A stretch of 64,000 nt of DNA from the NCBI RefSeq assembly GCF_000368045.1, contig NZ_KB849238.1:62001-126000 (forward strand). Reading direction: 5' to 3'. The notes under the pieces were generated by a model. That model saw nothing but the letters and a program-made list of their open reading frames with translations. It was not told the DNA's origin and made no database searches. Below, piece by piece: positions 44,173 to 53,620 of this stretch (positions are counted from its first letter, which is position 1; each line of letters starts with the position of its first letter). The DNA comes from Acinetobacter johnsonii CIP 64.6 (GTDB lineage: Bacteria > Pseudomonadota > Gammaproteobacteria > Pseudomonadales > Moraxellaceae). The position numbers and the translations under genes were made by a program.

Positions 44173-44814
44173 ATGCGAACCCGTGCCAAAATTTGTGGAA
44201 TTACCCGTAGCCAAGATATTCAAGCTGTGGTCAATGCCGGGGCTGATGCAATTGGTTTTGTATTTTTCCCGCCTAGTCCACGCCATGTCAGTGCCACTCA
44301 AGCTAAAGAATTGATTCGACATGTGCCTGCCTATGTGCAAACTGTTGGGCTTTTTGTGAATGCCACTGCGGATGGCATTGCCGATGTGTTAAAACAAGTG
44401 GCGCTCGATATCATTCAGTTTCATGGTGATGAAACACCAGAAGACTGTCAGGCAATTGCGGCACAAGTAGGACGTCGTTGGTATAAAGCCATTCAGGTGA
44501 AACCTGAACTGGATGTGGTTGTAGAAGTTCAACGCTTCCAACAGGCCGGGGCAAGTGCAGTGCTCTTAGATGCATGGCATCCCGAATTGAAAGGGGGAAC
44601 AGGACACAGTTTTGACTGGTCACAATTCCCCAAACTGGATATTCCTTTAATTTTAGCTGGTGGTTTAACCCCAACTAATGTTGAAGACGCTATAAAGACG
44701 ACTGGGGCTTATGCTGTAGATGTCAGCGGAGGCGTCGAATCCGCTAAAGGTATAAAAGACCAACAACTTATAGAAAACTTCATGCAAGGAGTCCATCGTG
44801 GATCAGCAAAGTAA
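44173..44814 (+). CDS. trpF: Phosphoribosylanthranilate isomerase
   Basis: 213 residues; a TIM barrel that isomerises phosphoribosylanthranilate in tryptophan synthesis. RAKICGITRSQDIQAVVNAGADAIGFVF, the catalytic Cys at the start, IIQFHGDETPEDC and PLILAGGLTPTNVEDAI then DVSGGVESAKGIKD are typical of TrpF. A TACAAT -10-like element lies at 44109-44114 and the leader contains a 9-bp hairpin (44127-44149). The gene overlaps trpB by 17 bases, so the two are co-translated. Confidence 0.96.
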   Translation: MRTRAKICGITRSQDIQAVVNAGADAIGFVFFPPSPRHVSATQAKELIRHVPAYVQTVGLFVNATADGIADVLKQVALDIIQFHGDETPEDCQAIAAQVGRRWYKAIQVKPELDVVVEVQRFQQAGASAVLLDAWHPELKGGTGHSFDWSQFPKLDIPLILAGGLTPTNVEDAIKTTGAYAVDVSGGVESAKGIKDQQLIENFMQGVHRGSAK

Positions 44815-46027
44815 TGTGATTGACTATACCCAATACCCAGATGAACGTGGGCATTTCGGTATCCATGGCGGACGTTTTGTGTCAGAAACTCTAATGGCAG
44901 CATTAGAAGACTTAGAAAAGCTCTATTTCCGTATGAAGGATGATGAGCAGTTTCTGGCAGAATTCGACCGTGACCTCGCCTACTATGTAGGTCGTCCTAG
45001 TCCTTTATATTATGCTGAGCGATGGTCGAAAGAGTTGGGGGGTGCTCAAATTTACTTAAAACGTGAAGACCTGAATCATACAGGTTCACATAAAGTGAAT
45101 AACACGATTGGTCAGGCTTTACTGGCAAAACTGTCGGGTAAAAAACGAATTATTGCTGAAACTGGCGCAGGTCAGCACGGTGTTGCAACGGCTACGATTG
45201 CAGCGCGTTTAGGGCTTGAATGTGTGGTATTCATGGGTGCAGAAGACGTGAAACGTCAAGCCATGAATGTCTATCGTATGCGTTTACTTGGTGCGACCGT
45301 TGTGCCTGTGGAAAGTGGCTCTAAAACATTGAAAGATGCCATGAACGAAGCGATGCGTGATTGGGTCACCAATGTTGATTCAACTTATTATGTGATTGGT
45401 ACGGTTGCAGGCCCACATCCTTATCCACAATTGGTTCGTGATTTCCAATCGATTATTGGTCGTGAAGCACGTAAACAAATTCAAGAGCAAGCAGGGCGTT
45501 TACCTGATGCCTTGGTGGCATGTGTCGGTGGTGGTTCAAATGCAATGGGCTTGTTCTACCCATTCTTAAACGATGCTGATGTGAAAATGTACGGTGTTGA
45601 AGCTGCAGGTTATGGCATTGAAACAGGTAAACACTCTGCACCATTGAATGCTGGTCATGTCGGAGTTTTACACGGTAACCGTACTTATTTAATGTCGGAT
45701 GAACAAGGCCAAATCATTGAAACTCATTCAATTTCAGCAGGTTTGGATTATCCAGGTGTAGGCCCTGAACATAGTTTCTTAAAAGATATGCACCGTGTTG
45801 AATATGTGCCGATCAATGACAATGAAGCTTTACAAGGTTTCCGTGATTTAACCCAAATTGAAGGGATTATTCCGGCATTGGAAAGCTCTCATGCCATGGC
45901 CTATGTGACTAAACTTGCGCCAACCATGTCTAAGGATCAAATTATTATTGCGACTGTTTCAGGCCGTGGTGATAAGGACTTAATGACTGTGGCACGTATT
46001 GATGGCGTAGAAATGGTTGAGATGTAA
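44798..46027 (+). CDS. trpB: Tryptophan synthase beta chain
   Basis: 409 residues, PLP-dependent, joins indole and serine to make tryptophan in complex with TrpA. KREDLNHTGSHKVNNTIGQALLAKLSG contains the PLP lysine, with ETGAGQHGVATATIAARLGL and VACVGGGSNAMGLF (phosphate loop). The start is GTG at 44798, supported by AAGGAG at 44786-44791 inside the end of trpF. trpA is not next to it but lies 6 kb away. Confidence 0.97.
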   Translation: MDQQSNVIDYTQYPDERGHFGIHGGRFVSETLMAALEDLEKLYFRMKDDEQFLAEFDRDLAYYVGRPSPLYYAERWSKELGGAQIYLKREDLNHTGSHKVNNTIGQALLAKLSGKKRIIAETGAGQHGVATATIAARLGLECVVFMGAEDVKRQAMNVYRMRLLGATVVPVESGSKTLKDAMNEAMRDWVTNVDSTYYVIGTVAGPHPYPQLVRDFQSIIGREARKQIQEQAGRLPDALVACVGGGSNAMGLFYPFLNDADVKMYGVEAAGYGIETGKHSAPLNAGHVGVLHGNRTYLMSDEQGQIIETHSISAGLDYPGVGPEHSFLKDMHRVEYVPINDNEALQGFRDLTQIEGIIPALESSHAMAYVTKLAPTMSKDQIIIATVSGRGDKDLMTVARIDGVEMVEM

Positions 46028-46040
46028 TTACTTCCTTGAA

Positions 46041-46065
46041 GCCTCCCCCATGTAGGGGAGGTTTT
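46041..46065 (+). terminator. Terminator after trpB
   Basis: CCTCCCC, a short loop and GGGGAGG, followed by TTTT, 14 bases after the stop. Confidence 0.8.
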
Positions 46066-46402
46066 ACGACTAGATTTAAAGAATCGTGTTGGGTGAAAGC
46101 TCAGCACGATTTTTTCTTATGTAGATAGTTTTGGTTCAAAAATGAGCGCTTAAGAGTTTAAAAATTAATATAATTATTTGATTCGAGGAAAGACTGTTTG
46201 CAATTGTTTGAGGCAGGCTATTAGTTGAACTATACAGTTTCTGCGATATAGTGAACGGATTGATGATATGTGCCGAGTTTTGCAAACGGAAATGCCTTTG
46301 GTTACTTTGGGCAAAACCAAAGTAACATGACGAGCTCTGCAAATAAGAAGTACAAACTGTAAGACTCCGTCATGTACATTTTAATTTGAAAAGGAGCAAA
46401 AC
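46066..46402. other. Intergenic region with a perfect inverted repeat
   Basis: About 340 bases with no gene. A second weak hairpin with a T run lies near 46080-46116. GTTACTTTGG-GCAAAA-CCAAAGTAAC (46301-46326) is a perfect 10-bp inverted repeat without a T run. AAGGAG at 46391-46396 serves the next start. Confidence 0.5.
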
Positions 46403-46915
46403 ATGCCCAGCCTATTTATGGTCATGCTTGGTGGTCGCCATGCCCGCGCCAATACTGAAGTCCATGATGTTGTATTTGCAGTCGCTGACAGTTTAGAGGA
46501 GAGTTACCCGCAACTTAAAAATGCGTGGTTTGGTGAGCAAAAAGGCTTACATATTGATGCTTGGATGCAAGTGGAGGGTGTCGAAAGTGCAGGGAAAAAA
46601 TACCAAATACAGTTTAGTGATGCTCAACCCCAAGCGGAGGATGAAAAACTGTGGCTCATAAATTTAGGTGGCTATGACACACGTGAATTTGGGGAGTTAC
46701 ATCGTTATGTACTCGTCGTTGCGCCGCATGCCGCAGAAGCCAAACAACTTGGTAAGCAATATTTTGATCAAAAGTGGCAAAAGCAACATACTGACCGTGT
46801 TTTAGACGTCGATGACTGTATTGCGATTGATTGTGTATATGGGCGTTATGTAGTTTTGGTTGAAGCTGAGTTCGATGCAAACACATGGGAAAATATATAT
46901 CTCATGTTAAATTAA
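46403..46915 (+). CDS. DUF1543 domain protein
   Basis: 170 residues, cytoplasmic. PSLFMVMLGGRHARANTEVHDVVFAV and the second repeat LINLGGYDTREFGELHRYVLVVA are typical of DUF1543, which seems built from two related halves. The end DCIAIDCVYGRYVVLVE is also conserved. No biochemical role is known. It appears to be monocistronic. Confidence 0.8.
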   Translation: MPSLFMVMLGGRHARANTEVHDVVFAVADSLEESYPQLKNAWFGEQKGLHIDAWMQVEGVESAGKKYQIQFSDAQPQAEDEKLWLINLGGYDTREFGELHRYVLVVAPHAAEAKQLGKQYFDQKWQKQHTDRVLDVDDCIAIDCVYGRYVVLVEAEFDANTWENIYLMLN

Positions 46916-47079
46916 GTTTGAACTATTCCTAATTCTTTTAAGTGATGTATTCAAACGAAAGAGAGTAGGTTTAGCGAACAATTTGATGAAAAAACAAACT
47001 AAATACTTTTCACCTTTAAAATTATAGGCATAATAGGCTTATGGATATTAATTAACTTTTGCTTAAGGATAAAGCATCA

Positions 47080-48072
47080 ATGGATTTGATTCAGTCCAAC
47101 GGACAACCACATTATGGTCGGTTTAGCGAACTTCCAAAAACCATTGATTTAGATAAGTATCAGTATAAAACCCCATATGGTGAAGTGCTCACTGGCTGGC
47201 GGAAAAAGCTAAAATATAAGAAATTTAAGTTTTGTAGCATTCAACATGAGCATTACACCATTGGCTTAGCGATCGCTGATATTGCTTGGGCTGGGCATGG
47301 TTTCGTTTATATTTACGATCATCTTAAAAATGAAGTGCTTGAATGGAATGCCGTGAATTTTCTGGCGCGTAAAACCGTATTAGATGAACAACCTTTGTAT
47401 AACCAAAGTGTGTTTGCAAATTCACCGTTTCAAATTGAAATTCAGCATGCCAATGGGGTGCGTTATGTTCAAGTCACTAAGTATGGTGAGATTAAGCTGA
47501 GTGCCCGAATTTTCTGCGCAGGTACTGATCCATTGAGTATGTGTAGTCCAACAGGGATTAATGGTTGGACTTATACTCAGAAATTGACCACCTTAGCGTG
47601 TGAGGGTTTTTTTACCAATAAAGCGGGGCAGATCATTCAGTTTAATGAGCGGACCTTAGCTGCGCTAGATGATACCTGTGGTTTCCTCCGACCGGAAACA
47701 GCTTGGTTTTGGCTCTCTTGTAGTTTTTGGGATGCTGAGGGTAGACGCATTGGGCTCAATTTAGCTTCTGGTGTGAATGAAAGTTTTGGCAATGAAAACT
47801 GTCTGTGGATGAATGGAAAGCTCTATACCGTAAGTGATGTTCTGTTCCAAATGGAAGAAGAAGGGCGTTGGAGCATTCGCTCGTTAGATGAACGCTTAAA
47901 TTTAACTGTGACCACGGGTTGGCGCCGTTTTGAAAATCTAAATTTGCGTCTCGTGGGCAGTCAATTTAGTCAGTGGCAAGCCAAGATTAGCGGTACGATT
48001 CAGCAGGATGATCAAGAGATTGTATTGCTGAATGAATATGGATTGCTCGAACAGCATTATGCAAAGTGGTAA
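47080..48072 (+). CDS. DUF2804 domain protein
   Basis: 330 residues from the ATG at 47080 (AAGGA stands 11 bases before; an upstream TTG would add seven). SMCSPTGINGWTYTQKLTTL, GFLRPETAWFWLSCSFWDAEGRRIGLNLASGVNES and LWMNGKLYTVSDVLFQ match DUF2804, a family of beta-rich proteins of unknown function. No signal peptide or membrane helix. A terminator follows. Confidence 0.8.
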   Translation: MDLIQSNGQPHYGRFSELPKTIDLDKYQYKTPYGEVLTGWRKKLKYKKFKFCSIQHEHYTIGLAIADIAWAGHGFVYIYDHLKNEVLEWNAVNFLARKTVLDEQPLYNQSVFANSPFQIEIQHANGVRYVQVTKYGEIKLSARIFCAGTDPLSMCSPTGINGWTYTQKLTTLACEGFFTNKAGQIIQFNERTLAALDDTCGFLRPETAWFWLSCSFWDAEGRRIGLNLASGVNESFGNENCLWMNGKLYTVSDVLFQMEEEGRWSIRSLDERLNLTVTTGWRRFENLNLRLVGSQFSQWQAKISGTIQQDDQEIVLLNEYGLLEQHYAKW

Positions 48073-48085
48073 AAAGACCTGTGAT

Positions 48086-48112
48086 AAAAAAACCGGCATT
48101 ATGCCGGTTTTT
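48086..48112. terminator. Bidirectional terminator between convergent genes
   Basis: AAAACCGGCAT and ATGCCGGTTTTT, with A and T runs on either side, between the DUF2804 gene and the hydrolase gene. Confidence 0.8.
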
Positions 48113-48132
48113 CTTTTGTTATGTTTATGAAT

Positions 48133-49008
48133 TTATTTTCCTGCTTGCCAAAAAGCTTCACCGGCTAAAATCGGGTCATGACTTTCTGCTAGGGTATCGA
48201 TCCAAACTTTATACTGCGCAATCACAGGATGTTGATTGGGGTGAAAGTCTTTCTTAAACCAATCCAGATATTGACCACGCATGCGGGACAGTATCCCTTT
48301 TTTACCAAAGAACCAAGGCAACCCTTTACGCATCATTTGCAAGCGCTGAATACGGTTAAAGCCATCATGTTTGAGCATGACATCTGCACGATAGGTGGTG
48401 AAACCAAACATCATCACCGTGGTAAAGGCCAATGCAAATAGACGCGTCGCTTCAGGCACATGTCCGACTTGTTTCATCACATCAAACGCGACATCACGGT
48501 GTTCCATTTCTTCAATGGCATGCCATGCAAATAAAGCACGTACATAGGGGTGAGCCTCAGCCAACGTGGCTTTATGGCTATAAAAAGTCTCGGCCATCAG
48601 TGCAGTTAAATGTTCTGCCGCAGCCGTCATGGCAATGTTGTATTGCGGCGAGCGTTTGCTTAATTCGAACTTGAAGATTTTATTTAAACGCTGAATAAAC
48701 TGATCGACAGGCATGCCTTGTTCTCGCATGACCTGATTCATTTTGTCATGGGCAATGCCATGCTGTGCTTCCTGCTTAATAAAGTCGGTGACACGAGCTG
48801 CTAAGCTTGGGTCTGTAATTTGGTCCCTAAACAAACGCACGCTTTGAATAAAATAGCGTTCTCCATCGGGGAAAGTGAGGCTGAGTGCATCGAACATTCG
48901 GGTCCGAAATGGGTCGCCGCCAAACCAAAAACGTGGCACTTCATCGAGCTTAAAATTGAGTTGGGTTCGCACAATCGGTTCAACAGGGGCTGTAACAATG
49001 GCATTCAT
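48133..49008 (-). CDS. Ferritin-like metal-dependent hydrolase (PF10118 type)
   Basis: 291 residues. The predicted metal ligands EAQHGIAH, TAAAEHLTAL and HAIEEMEHRDVAFDV have the spacing of a ferritin-like di-metal helical bundle, as in the family annotated 'predicted metal-dependent hydrolase'. LARV/FIKQ-type helices and the start VRTQLNFKLDEVPRFWFGGDP also fit. Its substrate is unknown. It is divergent from an AraC-type regulator, a common arrangement for a regulator and its target. Confidence 0.82.
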   Translation of the reverse strand: MNAIVTAPVEPIVRTQLNFKLDEVPRFWFGGDPFRTRMFDALSLTFPDGERYFIQSVRLFRDQITDPSLAARVTDFIKQEAQHGIAHDKMNQVMREQGMPVDQFIQRLNKIFKFELSKRSPQYNIAMTAAAEHLTALMAETFYSHKATLAEAHPYVRALFAWHAIEEMEHRDVAFDVMKQVGHVPEATRLFALAFTTVMMFGFTTYRADVMLKHDGFNRIQRLQMMRKGLPWFFGKKGILSRMRGQYLDWFKKDFHPNQHPVIAQYKVWIDTLAESHDPILAGEAFWQAGK

Positions 49009-49142
49009 TTTGTTTTACTTCATTTGCCTTGGATGATTGCAGTATGTCGGAGAAAATGCAGTTTGTTTTGACAGATATTGCCATTTTTTATACATTTTAC
49101 GCCAATGTGAAAATATCGCATGTCAAATAGCGGTGAGCCGTC

Positions 49143-50165
49143 ATGCAAGAATTACAAATCCCCAATGGTTATTTTCAGCTCTGGAACATGTACCTCATAG
49201 AGCAAGGAATCGATTTTCATCAACTCGGTTTTTTAGCGCAATATCGGTATGAACTGGAGCATGTATTACAACTGCCAATCGATACCCAATCGCCATTTTC
49301 GTTCTTTCAAACGATTTTACAACTGACGCGAGAGCAGCTGGATTGCCCTCAGTTGATTATGGAGATGGCAAAATTTATTCAACCTAAGCATTTTGGTGTT
49401 TTGGGCTATATGGCCACACGTAGTAATAGCGTGGCTGAAGCACTGAGTTATGTGATGCGCTTTAGTCGTTTGGTGATTGATGGGGCAGAAGTTAGTCCCA
49501 TGCAGATGCAGCAAAGGGGCAATGAGATTTGGCTGACTTGGCCTTTTCTCAATGAGAAATATGCTTCACTGAATGAAATGACCATGGCATCTATTGTGCA
49601 TTTGGCCAAGAAAATTTTCCCCGATCAATTACAGTTCTTAAAAATCCAAATGGCGCATCCAGCCCAGATGGCACAGTATCATTATCAAAAATTTTATGGC
49701 TGTGAAGTGAGCTTTAATCAAGCCTGCTATGCCTATGTGATGAGTGCGGACAGTTTGACTTTAAAATCGGGCTTTGCTGATCCTTCTTTAACGCAGCTTT
49801 TACTGAAACAAGCAGAGGTAGCAATTGCCCTCAAGCCTCGTTATGAGAGCGTATTGCAACAGATTCATAGCGCCGTGGCTGATTATCTTAAAGCGCATGC
49901 AGAAGCCCCTAAAATTGAACAGATTGCCAATGAATTACACCTGTCAACGCGAACCTTACAACGCCAGTTGCAAGACTGGGATAGTTTATTTAAGCGAGTA
50001 CTTGAGTCAGAGCGCATGAAGAGATGTGAATATTTATTACAACAAGGTTTGAGTTTGACTGAAATCGCCTTACAACTCGGCTATTCGGGGCAGTCAGCTT
50101 TAGCGCGTGCCTATAAACAGCATAGTGGACAGACCTTATTGCAGTTAAAACGACAACTGAAATAA
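49143..50165 (+). CDS. AraC-family transcriptional regulator
   Basis: 340 residues. The N-terminal two thirds match the arabinose-binding-like domain of OruR-type regulators (FGVLGYMATRSNSVAEALSYVMRF). The C-terminal 90 residues hold two helix-turn-helix motifs: IEQIANELHLSTRTLQRQLQ and LTEIALQLGYSGQSALARAYKQ. It is likely to control the divergent hydrolase gene at 49008, with a 134-base shared promoter region. The inducer is unknown. Confidence 0.9.
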   Translation: MQELQIPNGYFQLWNMYLIEQGIDFHQLGFLAQYRYELEHVLQLPIDTQSPFSFFQTILQLTREQLDCPQLIMEMAKFIQPKHFGVLGYMATRSNSVAEALSYVMRFSRLVIDGAEVSPMQMQQRGNEIWLTWPFLNEKYASLNEMTMASIVHLAKKIFPDQLQFLKIQMAHPAQMAQYHYQKFYGCEVSFNQACYAYVMSADSLTLKSGFADPSLTQLLLKQAEVAIALKPRYESVLQQIHSAVADYLKAHAEAPKIEQIANELHLSTRTLQRQLQDWDSLFKRVLESERMKRCEYLLQQGLSLTEIALQLGYSGQSALARAYKQHSGQTLLQLKRQLK

Positions 50166-50174
50166 CAGCAGGAA

Positions 50175-50203
50175 TAAAAAAAAAGCGCCTTTGGGGAGGC
50201 GCT
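50175..50203 (-). terminator. Terminator after the NhaC-type gene
   Basis: AGCGCCT, loop TTGGGG and AGGCGCT; the minus-strand copy ends in nine T, right after the stop at 50220. Confidence 0.8.
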
Positions 50204-50219
50204 AAAATGTATGAAATGA

Positions 50220-51551
50220 TCAGACTGATTTCAGTCGTGGAAAACGAAATAAAATCGCAAGGATGGCAAAGATTGCCAGTATCCAACAGTAGTAAATGCT
50301 GCCGATGAGTTCAACAGGCGAAAGCTTTGCAATTGAGCAGGCCAATAGAAGCTGTGCACCATAGGGAATAAGCCCTTGTACAACACATGAAAAGATGTCG
50401 AGCAAAGCGGCTGCACGCTTGGGGTCTACGCCATATTCTTTCGCGACTTCACGCGCCATATCGCCCGATAAAATAATCGCTACAGTGTTGTTGGCCACAA
50501 AAATGTTGGAGAAAACCACTAAAAAGCTCAATCCGATTTCACCTGCGCGCTCACGACCAACTTTAAATAAACGGGTTAGGCTGTAAATACGTTGAATAAG
50601 CCAGTCGAGACCACCTTCTTTTTGCATAATGGTCGAAAGACCGCCCAAGAACATCGAGAGTAAAGCGACTTCAAACATACCGACAAAACCATCATAGATG
50701 GCTGTGTTGAGTTGAATGACCGTAAATTCTGGCTGTGCAATCAGTCCCATCACTCCAGAGAGCACCACGCCGACTGTAAGTACTGCAAGCACGTGTAAAC
50801 GACTGAAGGCGAGGAAAAACACCACCACATACGGCAACACTAGCCAAGGATTAAAGTCTTTTGACTGAATGGTTTCGGTTTGGTGAATACTAAAGACATA
50901 AATTGCGATCGTGACTAAAGCTGCAGGTACTGCAATCCAGACATTGACGCGAAACTTGTCACGAAGCTGAACTTTTTGACTGGTGGTGGCTGCAATGGTG
51001 GTATCCGAAATCATCGACAGGTTATCACCAAACATCGCACCGCCTACGACCGCACCTATGGCATAGACCGCAGCAATATCAGTGGCTTGAGAGAAACCAA
51101 AGGCAATGGGGGCGCAGGCCGCAATGGTGCCCATCGAGGTGCCCATTGCTGTTGCAATGAACGCTGAAATAATGAATAGCATGGGCAGCACAAAGGCTGG
51201 TGGAATCGCAGACAAGCCCATTTGCACTGTGGCATCTACACTACCAATGGCGCTGGTGGCACTGGCAAATGCACCTGCCAGCATGAACACCATGAACATC
51301 AAGATGAGGTTCGGGTGACTTGCACCGCGCAGAAAGGTTTCGATGCCTTGATTCAGCTCACCGCGGTAGATCAACACCGCCAAAATAATGGCAGGAATAG
51401 CCGCAACAGGCGCTTTCATTTGATAGAACGCAAACTCGGTTCCAATCACAGAATGGTAAATACCACTGCCTAAGAAAATGGCTAAAAAAACAATAAGCGG
51501 TAACAGCGCAAGCGCACGTGCTTGCACTAAACCTGAGTTATCGGTGGTCAT
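50220..51551 (-). CDS. NhaC-family Na+/H+ antiporter
   Basis: 443 residues with about eleven membrane helices. AIGAVVGGAMFGDNLSMISDTTIAATTSQ and FIATAMGTSMGTIAACAPIAFGFSQAT, FVVFSNIFVANNTVAIILSGDMA are conserved in NhaC antiporters, which exchange sodium for protons, and in some related amino acid exchangers. The exact ion or solute is not determined. Monocistronic, with its own terminator. Confidence 0.85.
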   Translation of the reverse strand: MTTDNSGLVQARALALLPLIVFLAIFLGSGIYHSVIGTEFAFYQMKAPVAAIPAIILAVLIYRGELNQGIETFLRGASHPNLILMFMVFMLAGAFASATSAIGSVDATVQMGLSAIPPAFVLPMLFIISAFIATAMGTSMGTIAACAPIAFGFSQATDIAAVYAIGAVVGGAMFGDNLSMISDTTIAATTSQKVQLRDKFRVNVWIAVPAALVTIAIYVFSIHQTETIQSKDFNPWLVLPYVVVFFLAFSRLHVLAVLTVGVVLSGVMGLIAQPEFTVIQLNTAIYDGFVGMFEVALLSMFLGGLSTIMQKEGGLDWLIQRIYSLTRLFKVGRERAGEIGLSFLVVFSNIFVANNTVAIILSGDMAREVAKEYGVDPKRAAALLDIFSCVVQGLIPYGAQLLLACSIAKLSPVELIGSIYYCWILAIFAILAILFRFPRLKSV

Positions 51552-51923
51552 AGGAGATAGGGAAATGAAAGAATGTGCGTAGTATAATGCAGGTTTTGCT
51601 ATTTCATAAAACTTTAAATGTAAAAGCTAAGCCGTCTATTTTTATCATTTTTTTGCAAATAAAAATAAGTTTATCTAAAACTTAGACATTTTGGTATTTC
51701 CTAAAATTAGGCATCTTTGATCATTGAGAAAAAAACCGAAATATCAGTAAATGGTGCTTTACGGTTGTTCTGAAAATATTTGACGAAAAATGAATTGGAA
51801 CGCGAACGCGATGTGCTCTATTCAATGAGTAAAAAATAGCGTTACAATGCAGCGTCTTGTATTTTTACAAAGCCAACTCCTCAGTAGTTTTAATTTTAAA
51901 CAAGTTAAGGAAAGCACAACCCT
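51552..51923. other. Promoter region between the antiporter and trpA
   Basis: About 370 A/T-rich bases. TACAAT at 51843-51848 stands 75 bases before trpA and is the best -10 candidate; the same TTACAATG string precedes trpF. AAGGAA precedes the ATG of trpA. No gene or RNA seen. Confidence 0.45.
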
Positions 51924-52727
51924 ATGTCACGTTTAGCCACTCGTTTTGGACAGCTTAAATCTCAACAGCGTAAAGCTTTGGTTTCTTATGTTATGGCTGG
52001 TGACCCTCATCCACAGGTAACAGTTCCTTTGTTACATCAGATGGTCGAGGCGGGTGTAGATGTGATTGAACTCGGTCTTCCATTTTCAGACCCTATGGCA
52101 GATGGTCCTGTGATTGCCCTTGCTGCAGAACGCGCATTGGCAGGTGGCACCAATACCTTAGACGCTTTGAATATGGTCAAAGAGTTCCGTCAAAAGGATC
52201 AAGAGACCCCAGTCGTATTGATGGGTTATCTGAATCCAGTTGAAGTCATTGGTTATGAAAAGTTTGTATCGACTGCGCATGCATGTGGTGTCGATGGCAT
52301 TCTACTGGTGGACTTACCACCAGAAGAAGCAGCAGAGCTTGATGTTGTATTGAAGCTATTTGATATGGATCAAATCTTTTTACTAGCGCCAACGTCAACG
52401 GACGAACGCATTAAACATGTGGTGAAACAGGCGAGTGGTTTCATCTATTACGTGTCTTTAAAAGGGGTCACAGGTGCAGCAACTTTAGATGTTGCTGAAG
52501 CTGCAAACCGAATTGCGAAAATTAAAGCAGAAACAGATATTCCTGTCGGTGTTGGTTTTGGGATCAGTGATGCGACATCTGCCAAAGCAATGGGCGGAGT
52601 GGCTGATGCTGTGATTGTTGGTAGTGCTTTTGTTAAGCAATTTGCAAACTTAGCACCAGAACAAGCCGTGGTTGAAACGGTTAATAAAGTCAAGGAGCTT
52701 CGAGCAGCGCTCGATGAGTTAGTATGA
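51924..52727 (+). CDS. trpA: Tryptophan synthase alpha chain
   Basis: 267 residues; a TIM barrel that splits indole-3-glycerol phosphate and passes indole to TrpB. VSYVMAGDPHPQVTVPLLHQMVEAGVDVIELGLPFSDPMADGPVIALAAERAL carries the catalytic Glu and Asp, and GFIYYVSLKGVTGAA and PVGVGFGISDATSAKAM complete the active site. It overlaps accD by four bases (ATGA) and heads the cluster trpA-accD-folC-SPOR. Confidence 0.97.
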   Translation: MSRLATRFGQLKSQQRKALVSYVMAGDPHPQVTVPLLHQMVEAGVDVIELGLPFSDPMADGPVIALAAERALAGGTNTLDALNMVKEFRQKDQETPVVLMGYLNPVEVIGYEKFVSTAHACGVDGILLVDLPPEEAAELDVVLKLFDMDQIFLLAPTSTDERIKHVVKQASGFIYYVSLKGVTGAATLDVAEAANRIAKIKAETDIPVGVGFGISDATSAKAMGGVADAVIVGSAFVKQFANLAPEQAVVETVNKVKELRAALDELV

Positions 52728-53620
52728 GTCAAGATGTTAAATCAGGGAAAATCCTAAGCCCATCGACGCCATGGACTGAACGTGGTGTACCCGGTATTCA
52801 AGTACCTGATGAGCAAACCTCACTCAAGGCGACGTTTACAGAACCAACGATTGAATGCCCTGAGTGCCATGCACTTGTTACACGTACTGCAATGTCATTT
52901 AACGCGTATGTTTGCCCTCAGTGTGATGAACATTTGCGTATGAAAGCCCGTGATCGTTTGAATTGGTTCTTTGACCAAGTGCAAACAGAATTGGGACAGG
53001 AATTTAAAGCCAAAGATCCGTTGAAATTTGTCGACTCAAAGCCATATCCAGCGCGTATGAGTGAAGCGCAGACCAAAACAGGTGAAACTGAAGCCTTGGT
53101 GGTGATGCAAGGTTTACTCAAAGGTATTCCTTTGGTTGCCTGTGCCTTTGAATTTGACTTCATGGGTGGTTCAATGGGTACGGTTGTTGGTGACCGTTTT
53201 GTGCAAGCGGCTGAAAAAGCCATTGCGGACAAACAACCTTTGATTTGCTTTGCTGCTTCGGGCGGTGCGCGTATGCAAGAAGGCATGTTGTCTTTGATGC
53301 AAATGGCGCGTACTTCAGCAGCCATCCAAAAAATGAAAGATGCTGGCTTACCTTATTTGGTGGTGTTGACCCATCCTGTTTATGGTGGTGTAACCGCATC
53401 TTTAGCAATGCTCGGTGATGTACATATTGCAGAGCCGAAAGCGATGATTGGTTTTGCAGGTAAACGCGTGATCGAACAAACTGTGCGTGAAAAGCTAGAA
53501 GAGCCGTTCCAGCGCGCGGAATACTTGCTTGATCATGGTGTAATCGATCAAATTGTTCACCGTCACGCATTACGTGATACAGTTTATCGTATTGTCGCGA
53601 AACTGATGAATTTGTCTTGA
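52724..53620 (+). CDS. accD: Acetyl-CoA carboxylase carboxyltransferase beta subunit
   Basis: 298 residues. AccD and AccA transfer the carboxyl group from biotin to acetyl-CoA, forming malonyl-CoA for fatty acid synthesis. A zinc ribbon (ECPECHALVTRTAMSFNAYV, then CPQC) is followed by the crotonase-like domain with FEFDFMGGSMGTVVGDRF, CFAASGGARMQEGMLSLMQM and YGGVTASLAMLGDV. It starts in the trpA stop and its own stop TGA overlaps the TTG of folC. Confidence 0.97.
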   Translation: MSQDVKSGKILSPSTPWTERGVPGIQVPDEQTSLKATFTEPTIECPECHALVTRTAMSFNAYVCPQCDEHLRMKARDRLNWFFDQVQTELGQEFKAKDPLKFVDSKPYPARMSEAQTKTGETEALVVMQGLLKGIPLVACAFEFDFMGGSMGTVVGDRFVQAAEKAIADKQPLICFAASGGARMQEGMLSLMQMARTSAAIQKMKDAGLPYLVVLTHPVYGGVTASLAMLGDVHIAEPKAMIGFAGKRVIEQTVREKLEEPFQRAEYLLDHGVIDQIVHRHALRDTVYRIVAKLMNLS

